Positions 35,725 to 43,152 of a stretch of DNA of 64,000 bases are shown piece after piece. The first letter of the stretch is position 1. Each line of letters opens with the position of its first letter. The stretch spans positions 1 through 64,000 of the forward strand of contig NZ_AOCK01000010.1 of NCBI RefSeq assembly GCF_000348945.1. The letters run 5' to 3'. The translations under genes and the position numbers were made by a program. The notes under the pieces were generated by a model, which ran no database searches, was not told where the DNA came from, and worked only from the letters and a program-made list of their open reading frames with translations. This DNA is from Paeniglutamicibacter gangotriensis Lz1y. Its GTDB lineage: Bacteria > Actinomycetota > Actinomycetes > Actinomycetales > Micrococcaceae.

Positions 35725-35996
35725 TCGGTGTGGCGCACCCTTCAGCTCCCGTCCCAACGACACCTGAACGAACATCCGGTGGTTACCCACAACACCGCTG
35801 GTGGCTTGGCCCGTGGCGAAACCTCGGATGCCACGGGAGCGTTGTTCAACGTCGGGGACGCGGTCGAACCGTCCATGGTGCCGGCCGGATGCCCTGCCCA
35901 CCAGAACCTGGGCACCCGGTCGCACACGGGCCGCCTGCGGTGCACCCAACCATGGGTTTGCTCCCCAAGCAGCCCCCTGCGGATGGCCTTTTTGGG
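35725..35996 (-). pseudogene. Decayed E2 catalytic-domain remnant
   Basis: Just downstream of the lipoyl gene stop, two frames together spell the end of an E2 acyltransferase: F-D-R-V, then P-T-L-N-N-A-P-V-A-S-E, then G-F-A-T-G-Q-A-T-S-G-V-V and N-H-R-M-F-V-Q-V-S-L. Complete E2 proteins continue from this strand into the D-H-R active-site block, which is missing. The linker, subunit-binding domain and most of the catalytic domain are deleted, so the cluster has no working E2 here. Confidence 0.55.
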
Positions 35997-36227
35997 CTAT
36001 TCGATCCGGCCGATCACCGTACCCTGCATCACTGCTTCCTCCTCGGGTACCAGCACCCTGAGCACCCCTGCGGCTTCGGCCTTGATCTCCCGGTCCACCT
36101 TGTCCATGGCAATCTCCGCGATCAGGTCCCCGACCTCCACCGGCTCGCCGTCCTCGAAGAACCAGGTGACAATCACTCCCTTGGCCCCGGAATCCTCGGT
36201 CATCACAGGGAAAAGGATCTGGCTCAT
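35997..36227 (-). CDS. Lipoyl-domain protein, truncated E2 component
   Basis: The 76-residue product is a complete lipoyl domain: P-V-M-T-E-D-S-G-A-K-G-V-I-V-T-W, then E-I-A-M-D-K-V-D-R-E-I with the lipoyl lysine, and it stops at G-R-I-E. It overlaps the E1-beta stop by four bases, so it sits exactly where E2 normally begins. Since E2 relics follow, the gene is most likely a truncated E2 rather than a designed one-domain carrier. It could still be lipoylated and accept acyl groups from the E1 pair. Confidence 0.75.
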   Translation of the reverse strand: MSQILFPVMTEDSGAKGVIVTWFFEDGEPVEVGDLIAEIAMDKVDREIKAEAAGVLRVLVPEEEAVMQGTVIGRIE

Positions 36228-37279
36228 CGAGCCACCGCCTTTCGCACTGCCGCCTCGATGCGTGCCGGGGTCGGCAACACCGCGTATTCCAGGTCCCTGG
36301 CATAGGGGATCGGGACATCGGGGACGGCAACGCGTGAGACGTGCTTGAGGCCGCCGGGCATTGCTTCGGCCGCCGTGGCGATGACCTCGCCGCTGAGCCC
36401 GAATGACTGGTAGTCCTCATCCACCACGATCAACCGTCCCGTCTTGGAAACCGAGGCCACGATCGCCTCCCGGTCCAGCGGCACCACGGTGCGCAGGTCG
36501 ATGACCTCCACATCGATCCCTTCGGCCGCGAGCTTCTCGGCAACGTCCAGGGAGTGGTGGACCGAGAGCGAAAGCGTCACGATGCTCACGTCGCTTCCCT
36601 CCCGGGCCACGCGGGCCTTGCCGATCGGCACCTCATAGGCGTCGGTGGGCACCGCGCCGATCGAGCGCTGGTTCTTCTTCATCCAGCCCAGTCCCATGAT
36701 TCCCTTGTGGAACAGGTAGATCACCGGGTCATCCGAACGGATCGCGGCGGTCATCAGCCCCTTCGCGTCATAGGGATTCGACGGGACAACAACCTTCATG
36801 CCGGGCAGATGAGCGAAGGTCCCCCAGAGGCACTGGGAGTGCTGGGCGCCGTCGGAATATCCGCCGCCGGTCGCGGACATCAGCACCATCGGCACCCTCA
36901 CGTTGCCGCCGGATTCATAGTGGATCTTGGCCATGTGGTTGTAGATCTGGTCCATGCAGACCCCGAAGAAGTCGACGAACATCAGCTCGATGACGGGGCG
37001 CATCCCCTCGACCGCGGCACCGATACCCAGGCCGATGAAGGCGGTTTCCGAGATCGGGGTGTCGATCACGCGCTCGGGGCCGAATTCGTCGAGCAACCCG
37101 GTGGTCGAGGAGAAGATGCCGCCGTAGGACCCGACGTCCTCGCCCATCACAAAGACCTGCTCGTCGGTGTGCATTTGCTGGGAGATCGCCTCGACCATGG
37201 CCTTGGCGGTGGAGAGCTTGCGGCGGCCCGCCTCGGGTTCGCTGGGCAGCTCGGTTCGTGTCGTGGGCGCGGTGCTCAT
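36224..37279 (-). CDS. 2-oxoacid/acetoin dehydrogenase E1 beta subunit
   Basis: This 351-residue protein contains the thiamine-binding and transketolase C-terminal domains of E1-beta: V-M-G-E-D-V-G-S-Y-G-G-I-F, V-I-D-T-P-I-S-E-T-A-F-I-G-L-G-I-G-A-A, P-V-I-E-L-M-F-V-D-F, then I-V-V-D-E-D-Y-Q-S-F-G and A-V-P-D-V-P-I-P-Y-A. The V-D-F-F-G-V-C-M-D-Q-I-Y-N-H-M-A-K region is close to acetoin-dehydrogenase AcoB-type proteins. The ATG at 37279 overlaps the E1-alpha stop (ATGA). An alternative upstream start would run through the E1-alpha gene and is rejected. With E1-alpha it decarboxylates a 2-oxoacid or acetoin and passes the acyl group to a lipoyl domain. Confidence 0.88.
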   Translation of the reverse strand: MSTAPTTRTELPSEPEAGRRKLSTAKAMVEAISQQMHTDEQVFVMGEDVGSYGGIFSSTTGLLDEFGPERVIDTPISETAFIGLGIGAAVEGMRPVIELMFVDFFGVCMDQIYNHMAKIHYESGGNVRVPMVLMSATGGGYSDGAQHSQCLWGTFAHLPGMKVVVPSNPYDAKGLMTAAIRSDDPVIYLFHKGIMGLGWMKKNQRSIGAVPTDAYEVPIGKARVAREGSDVSIVTLSLSVHHSLDVAEKLAAEGIDVEVIDLRTVVPLDREAIVASVSKTGRLIVVDEDYQSFGLSGEVIATAAEAMPGGLKHVSRVAVPDVPIPYARDLEYAVLPTPARIEAAVRKAVAR

Positions 37280-38283
37280 GACTGTGCTCCTTCGGTGAAG
37301 ACGTATTTCAGTGCGTCGGCGGGATCGGGCAGGGGAGAGGACTTCGCAAAGGCGATCGCGTCCTCGACCCTGGTGGAAGCTGCGGCCCCCATCTCGGCGA
37401 ATGCGGCATCGTCGAGGATTCCTGCGTCGGTTAGGTGTTTTTGGTAGGTGGGGATCGGGTCGCGCCCCGGTACACCCTCCAGGTCGCCGCGGTAGCCCTG
37501 GGCATCGCCCTCGAAGTGGCCCCACAACCGCAGGGTGTGTACCTCGATGAGGCTGGGGCCTTCGCCGGCCCGGGCCCGGCGGACCGCCTCGCCGACCGCG
37601 GCCCAGATATCCTCGACGGCGTTGTCCTCCACGCGGGTCCCCGGAATCCCGTAGCCGGCGGCGCGGACCGCGTTGGACGGCACGGACGTCGAGGCCGAGC
37701 GCGGGACCGAGATTCCCCAGTCGTTGTCCTCGATCACGAAGATGACCGGCAATTTCCACAGCGCCGCGAGGTTCAGCGACTCATGGAACGCGCCCGCGTT
37801 TGCGGCGCCTTCCCCGGCCACGGCAACCGCCACCCGATCGGTTCCGGCACGCTGGAAGGCAAAGGCCTGCCCGAGCGCCGGCGGCAACCCCTCAGCGACG
37901 ATCCCGGAGCAAGAAAAATGGACCTCGGGATCAAAGAGGTGCATGTGCCCGCCGCGGCCTCGTCCCAGCCCGGTCTCCCGTCCAAAGATCTCCGCAGCCA
38001 TCTTGCGCATATCCACGCCGTGCGCGATGGCCACATGGTGCGGGCGGTGCGTGGCCGTCAGCGCGTCGCCGAGCGACAGGTGCGCGCCGATCCCCGCCGC
38101 GACAGGTTCCTGGCCGGCCGCCAGGTGCATCTCGCCGGGTACCAGCCCGGCGCCGATATCGAAGCCCGGCGACTTGTCGGCGTGGTATTCGCGCAAGATC
38201 GCTTCCTCGAAGGTGCGGATCAACACCATCATGCGCAATAGCTCGAGTCTGTCCGTTGCGGACAGGGCAGATTGAACCGTCAT
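37276..38283 (-). CDS. Thiamine-dependent dehydrogenase E1 alpha subunit
   Basis: This 335-residue protein has the thiamine pyrophosphate motif beginning G-E-G-A-A-N-A-G-A-F-H-E-S-L-N-L-A-A and the T-H-R-P-H-H-V loop. The glycine-rich G-R-G-R-G-G-H-M-H-L block is typical of acetoin dehydrogenase AcoA and close relatives. ATG at 38283 follows AGGAGAAG. It heads a three-gene operon with E1-beta and the lipoyl protein; no E3 gene is nearby. Substrate is inferred from similarity only: acetoin or a short 2-oxoacid. Confidence 0.87.
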   Translation of the reverse strand: MTVQSALSATDRLELLRMMVLIRTFEEAILREYHADKSPGFDIGAGLVPGEMHLAAGQEPVAAGIGAHLSLGDALTATHRPHHVAIAHGVDMRKMAAEIFGRETGLGRGRGGHMHLFDPEVHFSCSGIVAEGLPPALGQAFAFQRAGTDRVAVAVAGEGAANAGAFHESLNLAALWKLPVIFVIEDNDWGISVPRSASTSVPSNAVRAAGYGIPGTRVEDNAVEDIWAAVGEAVRRARAGEGPSLIEVHTLRLWGHFEGDAQGYRGDLEGVPGRDPIPTYQKHLTDAGILDDAAFAEMGAAASTRVEDAIAFAKSSPLPDPADALKYVFTEGAQS

Positions 38284-38638
38284 GGCTCTTCTCCTGGTTC
38301 CAGCGGTGCGCCCGGTTGACGCCAACCGTGATGGCCCCATGGTAGGCACGGGGGAGAGGGCCGGGGAAGGGTTGGTGGCATCGGTTCTGCGCGGACACCG
38401 CGGGAGCAGCCCTCCCGGTTCCACGCTGTTTGTGGGTCCGCCTTCAGCGAAGTCGCTGGTGGCCTGTTGCAGCAGCCAGAGTTCAGCAACTCGCCGGCAG
38501 TCGCGAGCGAGATGAGCGAATGGGTAAACTGGCGTCCAACAGGCCGGAACCCGTTGCAGGCCCACCACGGTCTGGGAATTTTCTTCTTCATTGCCCGGTC
38601 TTCGTTTGACGACCACCCAGAGCCAAGGACAGACCCCG
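38284..38638. other. Divergent intergenic region
   Basis: These 355 bases separate the E1-alpha start (minus strand) from paralogue 2 (plus strand), so both promoters should lie here. No gene or clear operator was seen. Confidence 0.4.
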
Positions 38639-39916
38639 GTGCACCCAAGCCATGACGCGGACCCCTACGCGGCACAACAATCATCCGACACTTCCAGGGG
38701 CTCGGCCGTGCTGCCGTTCAATGTCCTGCGCGTACGGGAAGATTTCGAGACACTGAAGCCCCGTTACCGCGGGTGGTTGATGTGGCAGGGCCCGGAAGAC
38801 CCCGAATCGATCATGGGTCTGGTTTCCTTTGTGCTCACCAACTGCGCTATGAGGGAAACAACCACAACGATCACCGCACTCTCCGTCCCGACGCTGCGCA
38901 CTGTGCTGGAATTCGTGGAAGAGTCGTTCCCCGAGACGCTCGAAAACACCAAATTGGACATGGTTGGTTTCCTGGAGTTCCTGGACGAAACAGACGAGTT
39001 CACCGGAAGCGATCAGCTGTTCGAGGACCTCTACGACCTCGTTGACCCCGAGGAAGAGGTCGACTGGGCAGAATTCCATTCCCCGAGAGAACCGGACTTC
39101 GGAAGCACTGTCACAATGGGACCCACGATCGACGCACCACCGGCAGCAGCACCCGTCGCACCCAAGACCGTGGTCGATTCTTCATCCTTGGACAAGGACG
39201 AGACCCTGGCCGCACTGGATGCGCTCACCTTGACGGTACGGGCGCGGGCCCTGCTGAAATGGATCGGGGAGCGCAAGGACGTGACAGCCACCGGGGTGCT
39301 GCGCCGCAACGACATCAAACCCGCCGCGGCGCGTCTGGGTGTCAAAGCCGTCGGGTCCGCCACCGGATCCCCTGTCTGGCACGCTCTGGGAATGTCGTTC
39401 GGGGTACTCGAAGTCCGTTCCATGCCGGAGGTGCCGAGGCTGGATCTGTACTGGCAGATGCTGTGTCTCACCGGGCTGATCAAGGTCAGTGGCAAGCGGG
39501 TGGGACTGACCGAATTCGGCTGGACGTTCGTGGCGCGGCATACGACCTCCACACCGAAGGCAGTGCTGGGCATGGCTGCGGTCGCCTACCAGGTGCTGAC
39601 CGGGGTGGTTCCGCGCAGCAACGGCGAACTGGAGCTCTCCGGTGACTACATGGCCGCAGTGTTTGTCGCCGGGGCAACCAGCCACCCGTGGTCCGTCGAA
39701 TCTGTTGTGGAAGGAACGGAGAATGGGGAACCACTGATCGACCAATTTTCTCGGGCGGTCACCAACGTGGTCGGCAAGCGGATCAAGGATTGGTCGGATG
39801 ACGAGTTGCTGGAAACCAGCACAAAAATCAGGATCCCCGAGGTCCTGTTGCCTGCCTTGGCCACGGCCCTGGCCAAGCCCTACAAGTTGGTGATCGGTGC
39901 ACCGCGTTCGCCGTAG
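38639..39916 (+). CDS. Unknown protein, paralogue 2 of 3
   Basis: This 425-residue protein is related to 34329-35660 and 40228-41439. GTG at 38639 is chosen because it lies eight bases after AAGGAC and makes the N-terminus (V-H-P-S-H-D) match the M-H-P-S-H-D start of paralogue 1; a TTG at 38591 would add an unmatched extension. Shared blocks include F-V-L-T-N-C-A, F-L-D-E-T-D-E-F-T-G-S-D-Q, R-A-R-A-L-L-K-W-I-G-E-R-K, L-D-L-Y-W-Q-M-L, A-Y-Q-V-L-T-G-V-V-P-R-S-N-G-E and I-P-E-V-L-L-P-A-L-A-T-A-L-A. No enzyme motif is visible. Confidence 0.75.
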   Translation: MHPSHDADPYAAQQSSDTSRGSAVLPFNVLRVREDFETLKPRYRGWLMWQGPEDPESIMGLVSFVLTNCAMRETTTTITALSVPTLRTVLEFVEESFPETLENTKLDMVGFLEFLDETDEFTGSDQLFEDLYDLVDPEEEVDWAEFHSPREPDFGSTVTMGPTIDAPPAAAPVAPKTVVDSSSLDKDETLAALDALTLTVRARALLKWIGERKDVTATGVLRRNDIKPAAARLGVKAVGSATGSPVWHALGMSFGVLEVRSMPEVPRLDLYWQMLCLTGLIKVSGKRVGLTEFGWTFVARHTTSTPKAVLGMAAVAYQVLTGVVPRSNGELELSGDYMAAVFVAGATSHPWSVESVVEGTENGEPLIDQFSRAVTNVVGKRIKDWSDDELLETSTKIRIPEVLLPALATALAKPYKLVIGAPRSP

Positions 39917-40227
39917 GCGTCCCCTGCGTGGCAGATACCTGCTCGAGCCCTCGAGTGCCGATTCTCCGACACGGGCACGGGGAAATCGGAAGGCATTGCC
40001 AACCCCCGAACGAGGGTGAATTGACGGTTCTTCCTTCTCCCGCCGAAAGGTTGCAGTTCTTGGGAACTTCCGCCCGTCCGGTGGTCGGCAGGCTGCGGGG
40101 GAGGACCTTCCCTGTAAGATATTGCGCTGGTTGGCCGTCCCCGCAGCGGACCCACTGTGGGTTGGGTGCAATGACTTCGCGCCGATCCACATACCTTGTT
40201 CGCACACACCGTGAAGGACCACAATTC

Positions 40228-41439
40228 ATGATCCCTGAACAGCGCCAAGGCTACGGCCCGAATGACCTCGAGGACGAGGGGGCGCAAATACCTCCGCATG
40301 TCGGGCGGGCACAGCATGCCTTTGCCCGGATGAAGCAGGATTTTCGGCAATGGCTGGAAGTCACGGAGCCCGAAGCGGATTCGGGGCAGACCATGGGTAC
40401 CGTGTCATTTGTGCTCTCGAACTGTGCAGCCAGGGATGTCCACTGGATTCTCACCGAGCCGTCCGTGGACACGGTGCGCGAGGTGCTGGGGTTCATGGAG
40501 GACCATTTCCCGGATATCCTTGAGGACGCAAAAGCCGGGATGGGTCGCTTTATGGAGTTCCTGGACGAATCCCAGCTGTACTCCGGCAGCGACGAATCAT
40601 ATGAACAGGTTTACGAGCTGCTGGTCGATGACGACGCGGAAGAATACTCTTTGGTCTTGATTCAGGAACCCCAGCCCGTGGTGATTTACTCCTCGTCGTT
40701 GGACCAAGCCCAGGCACTGGCTGCAATGGAGGCGCTGCCGTTTGTGTCCAAGGCGCGGGCCTTGCTGAGGTGGATGGGCAAGAGCAAGGAAATCACGGCA
40801 AGTGCGACTTTACGTCGCAAGGACATCGCCGCCGCTGCGGCAACCTTGGGTGAGGACGCCGTTGGAGTGGCCACGGGGTACGCCTCGGGATTCTGGGAAC
40901 CGGACACGGAAGGGACCCTTGAGGTGCGATCCGCTTCCGAGGCGCCGCGGCTGGACTTGTACTGGCAGATGTTGCGCTATGCGGGCCTGATGGAACTGAC
41001 CAGCACGCGGGTGCGGCCCACCGCTTTCGGCATGGCGTTCTTTGAAGCCGAACCCCGGGTGTCGGCAATTGCCGCGCAATCCCTGGCGACCACCGCCTAC
41101 CAGGTGCTCGGCGGTGAGTTGCCGCGAAGCAATGGCGAGGCACAGCTGGGCCACCGGGCGGTGGCCGTGATGCTGATGTCCGGGGCCACGGAAGACCCGT
41201 TGACGGCGGATTACGTGCTGCACGGAATCGATGACGGGCAAATCGTGCTCGACGATCTGGCGAACACGCTGTCGGGATTGCTCCACAACTCCGTGCAACG
41301 GTGGATCGAGGACGGCCTGCTGGAGGTCGGCGAGCATGTGCAGATCCCGGAGGTGCTGCTGCCCTCGGTGGCCACGGCCCTGGCCGAAACCTTTGGCGCC
41401 AGCATCGGTGCGCCCCGCCCGGTTCGGCCCCGCCGGTAG
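40228..41439 (+). CDS. Unknown protein, paralogue 3 of 3
   Basis: This 403-residue protein is third in the family and lies directly downstream of paralogue 2 in the same direction, 311 bases away. ATG at 40228 has GAAGGA about ten bases upstream; the frame is open far upstream but without similarity to the paralogues. Blocks match paralogue 2 best: F-V-L-S-N-C-A-A-R-D, E-F-L-D-E-S, Y-S-G-S-D-E, K-A-R-A-L-L-R-W-M-G-K-S-K-E-I-T, R-L-D-L-Y-W-Q-M-L, A-Y-Q-V-L-G-G-E-L-P-R-S-N-G-E and I-P-E-V-L-L-P-S-V-A-T-A-L-A. The product is acidic with a very basic tail. Function unknown. Confidence 0.75.
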   Translation: MIPEQRQGYGPNDLEDEGAQIPPHVGRAQHAFARMKQDFRQWLEVTEPEADSGQTMGTVSFVLSNCAARDVHWILTEPSVDTVREVLGFMEDHFPDILEDAKAGMGRFMEFLDESQLYSGSDESYEQVYELLVDDDAEEYSLVLIQEPQPVVIYSSSLDQAQALAAMEALPFVSKARALLRWMGKSKEITASATLRRKDIAAAAATLGEDAVGVATGYASGFWEPDTEGTLEVRSASEAPRLDLYWQMLRYAGLMELTSTRVRPTAFGMAFFEAEPRVSAIAAQSLATTAYQVLGGELPRSNGEAQLGHRAVAVMLMSGATEDPLTADYVLHGIDDGQIVLDDLANTLSGLLHNSVQRWIEDGLLEVGEHVQIPEVLLPSVATALAETFGASIGAPRPVRPRR

Positions 41440-41655
41440 CACTTGTACGACGTCGGAAAGCAGCACGATCCGATTGTTGGAACCTTTAACGACCAGTTCG
41501 CCGAAGCTCTTCTGCGGGTTGGCTAGGGTGCATACCTCCAGGGGAAGTCAGTGTTGGTTTTGCTCGGGCTCGCCGACGTGAACCCGCGACAGATCAAGGC
41601 GGCCGTTCGTAGGTGCGCCCGCTCGAAATTGCCAGCGTTCATCGTGTTGACGTAG

Positions 41656-41841
41656 GTGGCAGACGATGTGCGTACGACGCTCGACGAGGGACTCGAGTCG
41701 CAGACTGTCGCCGATGCACTGCTTGAGTGCCGTGGACGTATCGAGCATGAACGAATCCTGGTAGCCGCCAATCGGGCGCGAGTTGAAGGACTGCTCACGA
41801 CCGCCGAATGGCAGCGAGTGAGAAAGTACGTTCGGCGGTGA
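41656..41841 (+). pseudogene. Possible AbiEi-type antitoxin C-terminal relic
   Basis: The frame ends V-A-D-A-L-L-E-C-R-G-R-I-E-H-E-R-I-L-V-A-A-N-R-A-R-V-E-G-L-L, which resembles the C-terminal segment of actinobacterial type IV antitoxins. Its TGA overlaps a GTG of the next relic (GTGA), the arrangement expected for an AbiEi/AbiEii pair. The winged-helix N-terminus is missing. Confidence 0.35.
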
Positions 41842-42060
41842 GCTACGCCGGCGTTCCGGCGAGCGTGCGCTCGTTGGAGCAGCACATCCGCAACCTCGAA
41901 GGTGACGACGGATTGGCTCAGCGTCGCATGGTGAGTATGGCGCTGGTCGTCGTTGGTCAGATGCTCCCTGCGGGGAAGTGATCAAGGGTGGCAACGCGAT
42001 GGCCTGGAATATTCGATATCCATCGCGACCCCCAAATTGATGAGCCCGCTAGCTGGGCCC
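41838..42060 (+). pseudogene. AbiEii/nucleotidyltransferase toxin N-terminal relic, frameshifted
   Basis: From a GTG at 41838 one frame reads S-Y-A-G-V-P-A-S-V-R-S-L-E-Q-H-I-R-N, then V-V-V-G-Q-M-L-P-A-G and stops; the next frame continues V-I-K-G-G-N-A-M and stops soon after. Nucleotidyltransferase toxins of the AbiEii family have this segment continuous (L-P-x-G-x-V-x-K-G-G-T-A-M). A one-base shift and loss of everything downstream leave a dead fragment. Confidence 0.5.
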
Positions 42061-42153
42061 TTCTAATCGAAACGCTACTCGATCGTTGCGCGGCTCGTGT
42101 AGCTGCAGAGATTCGCACCCGTCTGATCATTAGTTCTATGCCCCATTGGCATT

Positions 42154-42192
42154 CCAAACGCTCCACGGAACCCGACTCCGTGGAGCGTTTGG
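42154..42192. terminator. Perfect 16-bp hairpin, possible terminator
   Basis: CCAAACGCTCCACGGA (42154-42169) pairs with its full complement (42177-42192) around a seven-base loop. Only a short CTTT follows, so termination is possible but not certain. It insulates the yefM-yoeB unit from the relics upstream. Confidence 0.55.
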
Positions 42193-42285
42193 CTTTGAGC
42201 GTTGGCGGGGATCAAAAGTACCGGTCGGTCGAGTGCGGTTTTACCGGCCTTTGATGAGTAAACACTGGGCAGCTCTTATGCCGAG

Positions 42286-42306
42286 TGGTACCATAAAGAG
42301 GTACGA
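42286..42306. promoter_or_regulatory. Possible YefM operator with GGTAC repeats
   Basis: TGGTACCA (42286-42293) and AGGTACGA (42299-42306) lie side by side 28-48 bases before the yefM start, with CATAAAG as a possible -10 element between them. YefM-type antitoxins bind paired short palindromes with a GTAC core in known systems, which supports an autoregulatory site. Confidence 0.5.
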
Positions 42307-42333
42307 CTCGACCGAATGAAAGGGAGTGGCCAC

Positions 42334-42585
42334 ATGTCCATCAGTGCCAGTGAAGCCCGAAAGACGTTGTTCCCGCTCATCGAGCGGGTCAACGACGACC
42401 GCATTGCCATCGAGATTGTCTCCCGCAAGGGCAACGCCGTCCTCATGCCGGCCGACGAATACGCGGCTTGGCAGGAGACCGCCTACCTGTTCCGTTCGCC
42501 CGCCAACGCCCGGCGGCTGCTCGATGCCTATGAGCGGGCCACCACAGGTAGAACTGAGTCGCATGAACTTGATCGGAAGGAGTGA
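42334..42585 (+). CDS. yefM: Antitoxin YefM (Phd/YefM family)
   Basis: The 83-residue antitoxin begins S-I-S-A-S-E-A-R-K-T-L-F-P-L-I-E-R-V and contains A-V-L-M-P-A-D-E-Y-A-A-W-Q-E-T, the Phd/YefM DNA-binding fold. The last 30 residues (L-L-D-A-Y-E-R-A) form the toxin-wrapping tail. ATG at 42334 follows AAAGGGAG at good distance; an in-frame ATG 18 bases earlier lacks one. The stop codon directly touches the toxin start, so the pair is coupled. It neutralises YoeB and represses the operon. Confidence 0.93.
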   Translation: MSISASEARKTLFPLIERVNDDRIAIEIVSRKGNAVLMPADEYAAWQETAYLFRSPANARRLLDAYERATTGRTESHELDRKE

Positions 42586-42840
42586 GTGCGCCTGGCTTGG
42601 GATGAGTCGGCTTGGGAAGACTACAAGCACTGGCAGACGGCTGATCGCCGGATCCTCAAGCGGATCAATACACTCCTAGACGCATGCCTCCGCAATCCCT
42701 TCGCCGGCATCGGCAAGCCCGAGCAGCTCAAGTATGGTGTGCCAAGTGCGTGGTCCCGGCGGATCACCGATGAGCACCGGCTCGTGTACCTTGTATACGG
42801 CGATGACTTGGTAGTTCTTCAGGCGCGTTACCACTACTGA
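42586..42840 (+). CDS. yoeB: Toxin YoeB (Txe/YoeB family mRNA interferase)
   Basis: This 84-residue RelE-fold ribonuclease cuts mRNA on the ribosome. The three residues known to be essential in the E. coli protein fall at the same numbers here: E46, R65 and H83, with the C-terminal A-R-Y-H-Y intact. It starts with GTG immediately after the antitoxin stop. Reading frame and length are normal, so the pair is likely to be active, unlike the neighbouring systems. Bases 42841-43152 downstream show no gene. Confidence 0.94.
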   Translation: MRLAWDESAWEDYKHWQTADRRILKRINTLLDACLRNPFAGIGKPEQLKYGVPSAWSRRITDEHRLVYLVYGDDLVVLQARYHY

Positions 42841-43152
42841 ATTTACGCTCCCACAGTGGCGGGCAGAGGTTGCTCTGTACCGGAACGTGGTCGAGTTTAG
42901 GCTTAACGCCTATTTCCCGTCCCTCGAGGGATATGGCGACATTCGCTGCCGGCTCCTACTCTTGGACCCTGGGGCGAATGTCGTTGTATTGAGATAGATC
43001 CATTTTGCTACTGGAAGCTGAACGTGTCCCGACCTGACAAAACTGCATCCACAAATACAATCGCAGTTAGGTCTGCTGCGGCATTGGCGGACTCGCACCT
43101 AACATCCGGGTTCACAATTTCCCGGAGAGAAGAAACTAGCGAGGAGCAAACG

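Noticed and set aside
36224-37759. Extended start for the E1-beta gene
   Set aside because: The extra 160 codons would run antisense-free but out of frame through E1-alpha; ATG at 37279 overlaps the E1-alpha stop as in related operons and begins the family fold.
39928-40227. Upstream extension of paralogue 3
   Set aside because: The frame is open but has no similarity to paralogues 1 and 2, and a good ribosome site lies before ATG 40228.
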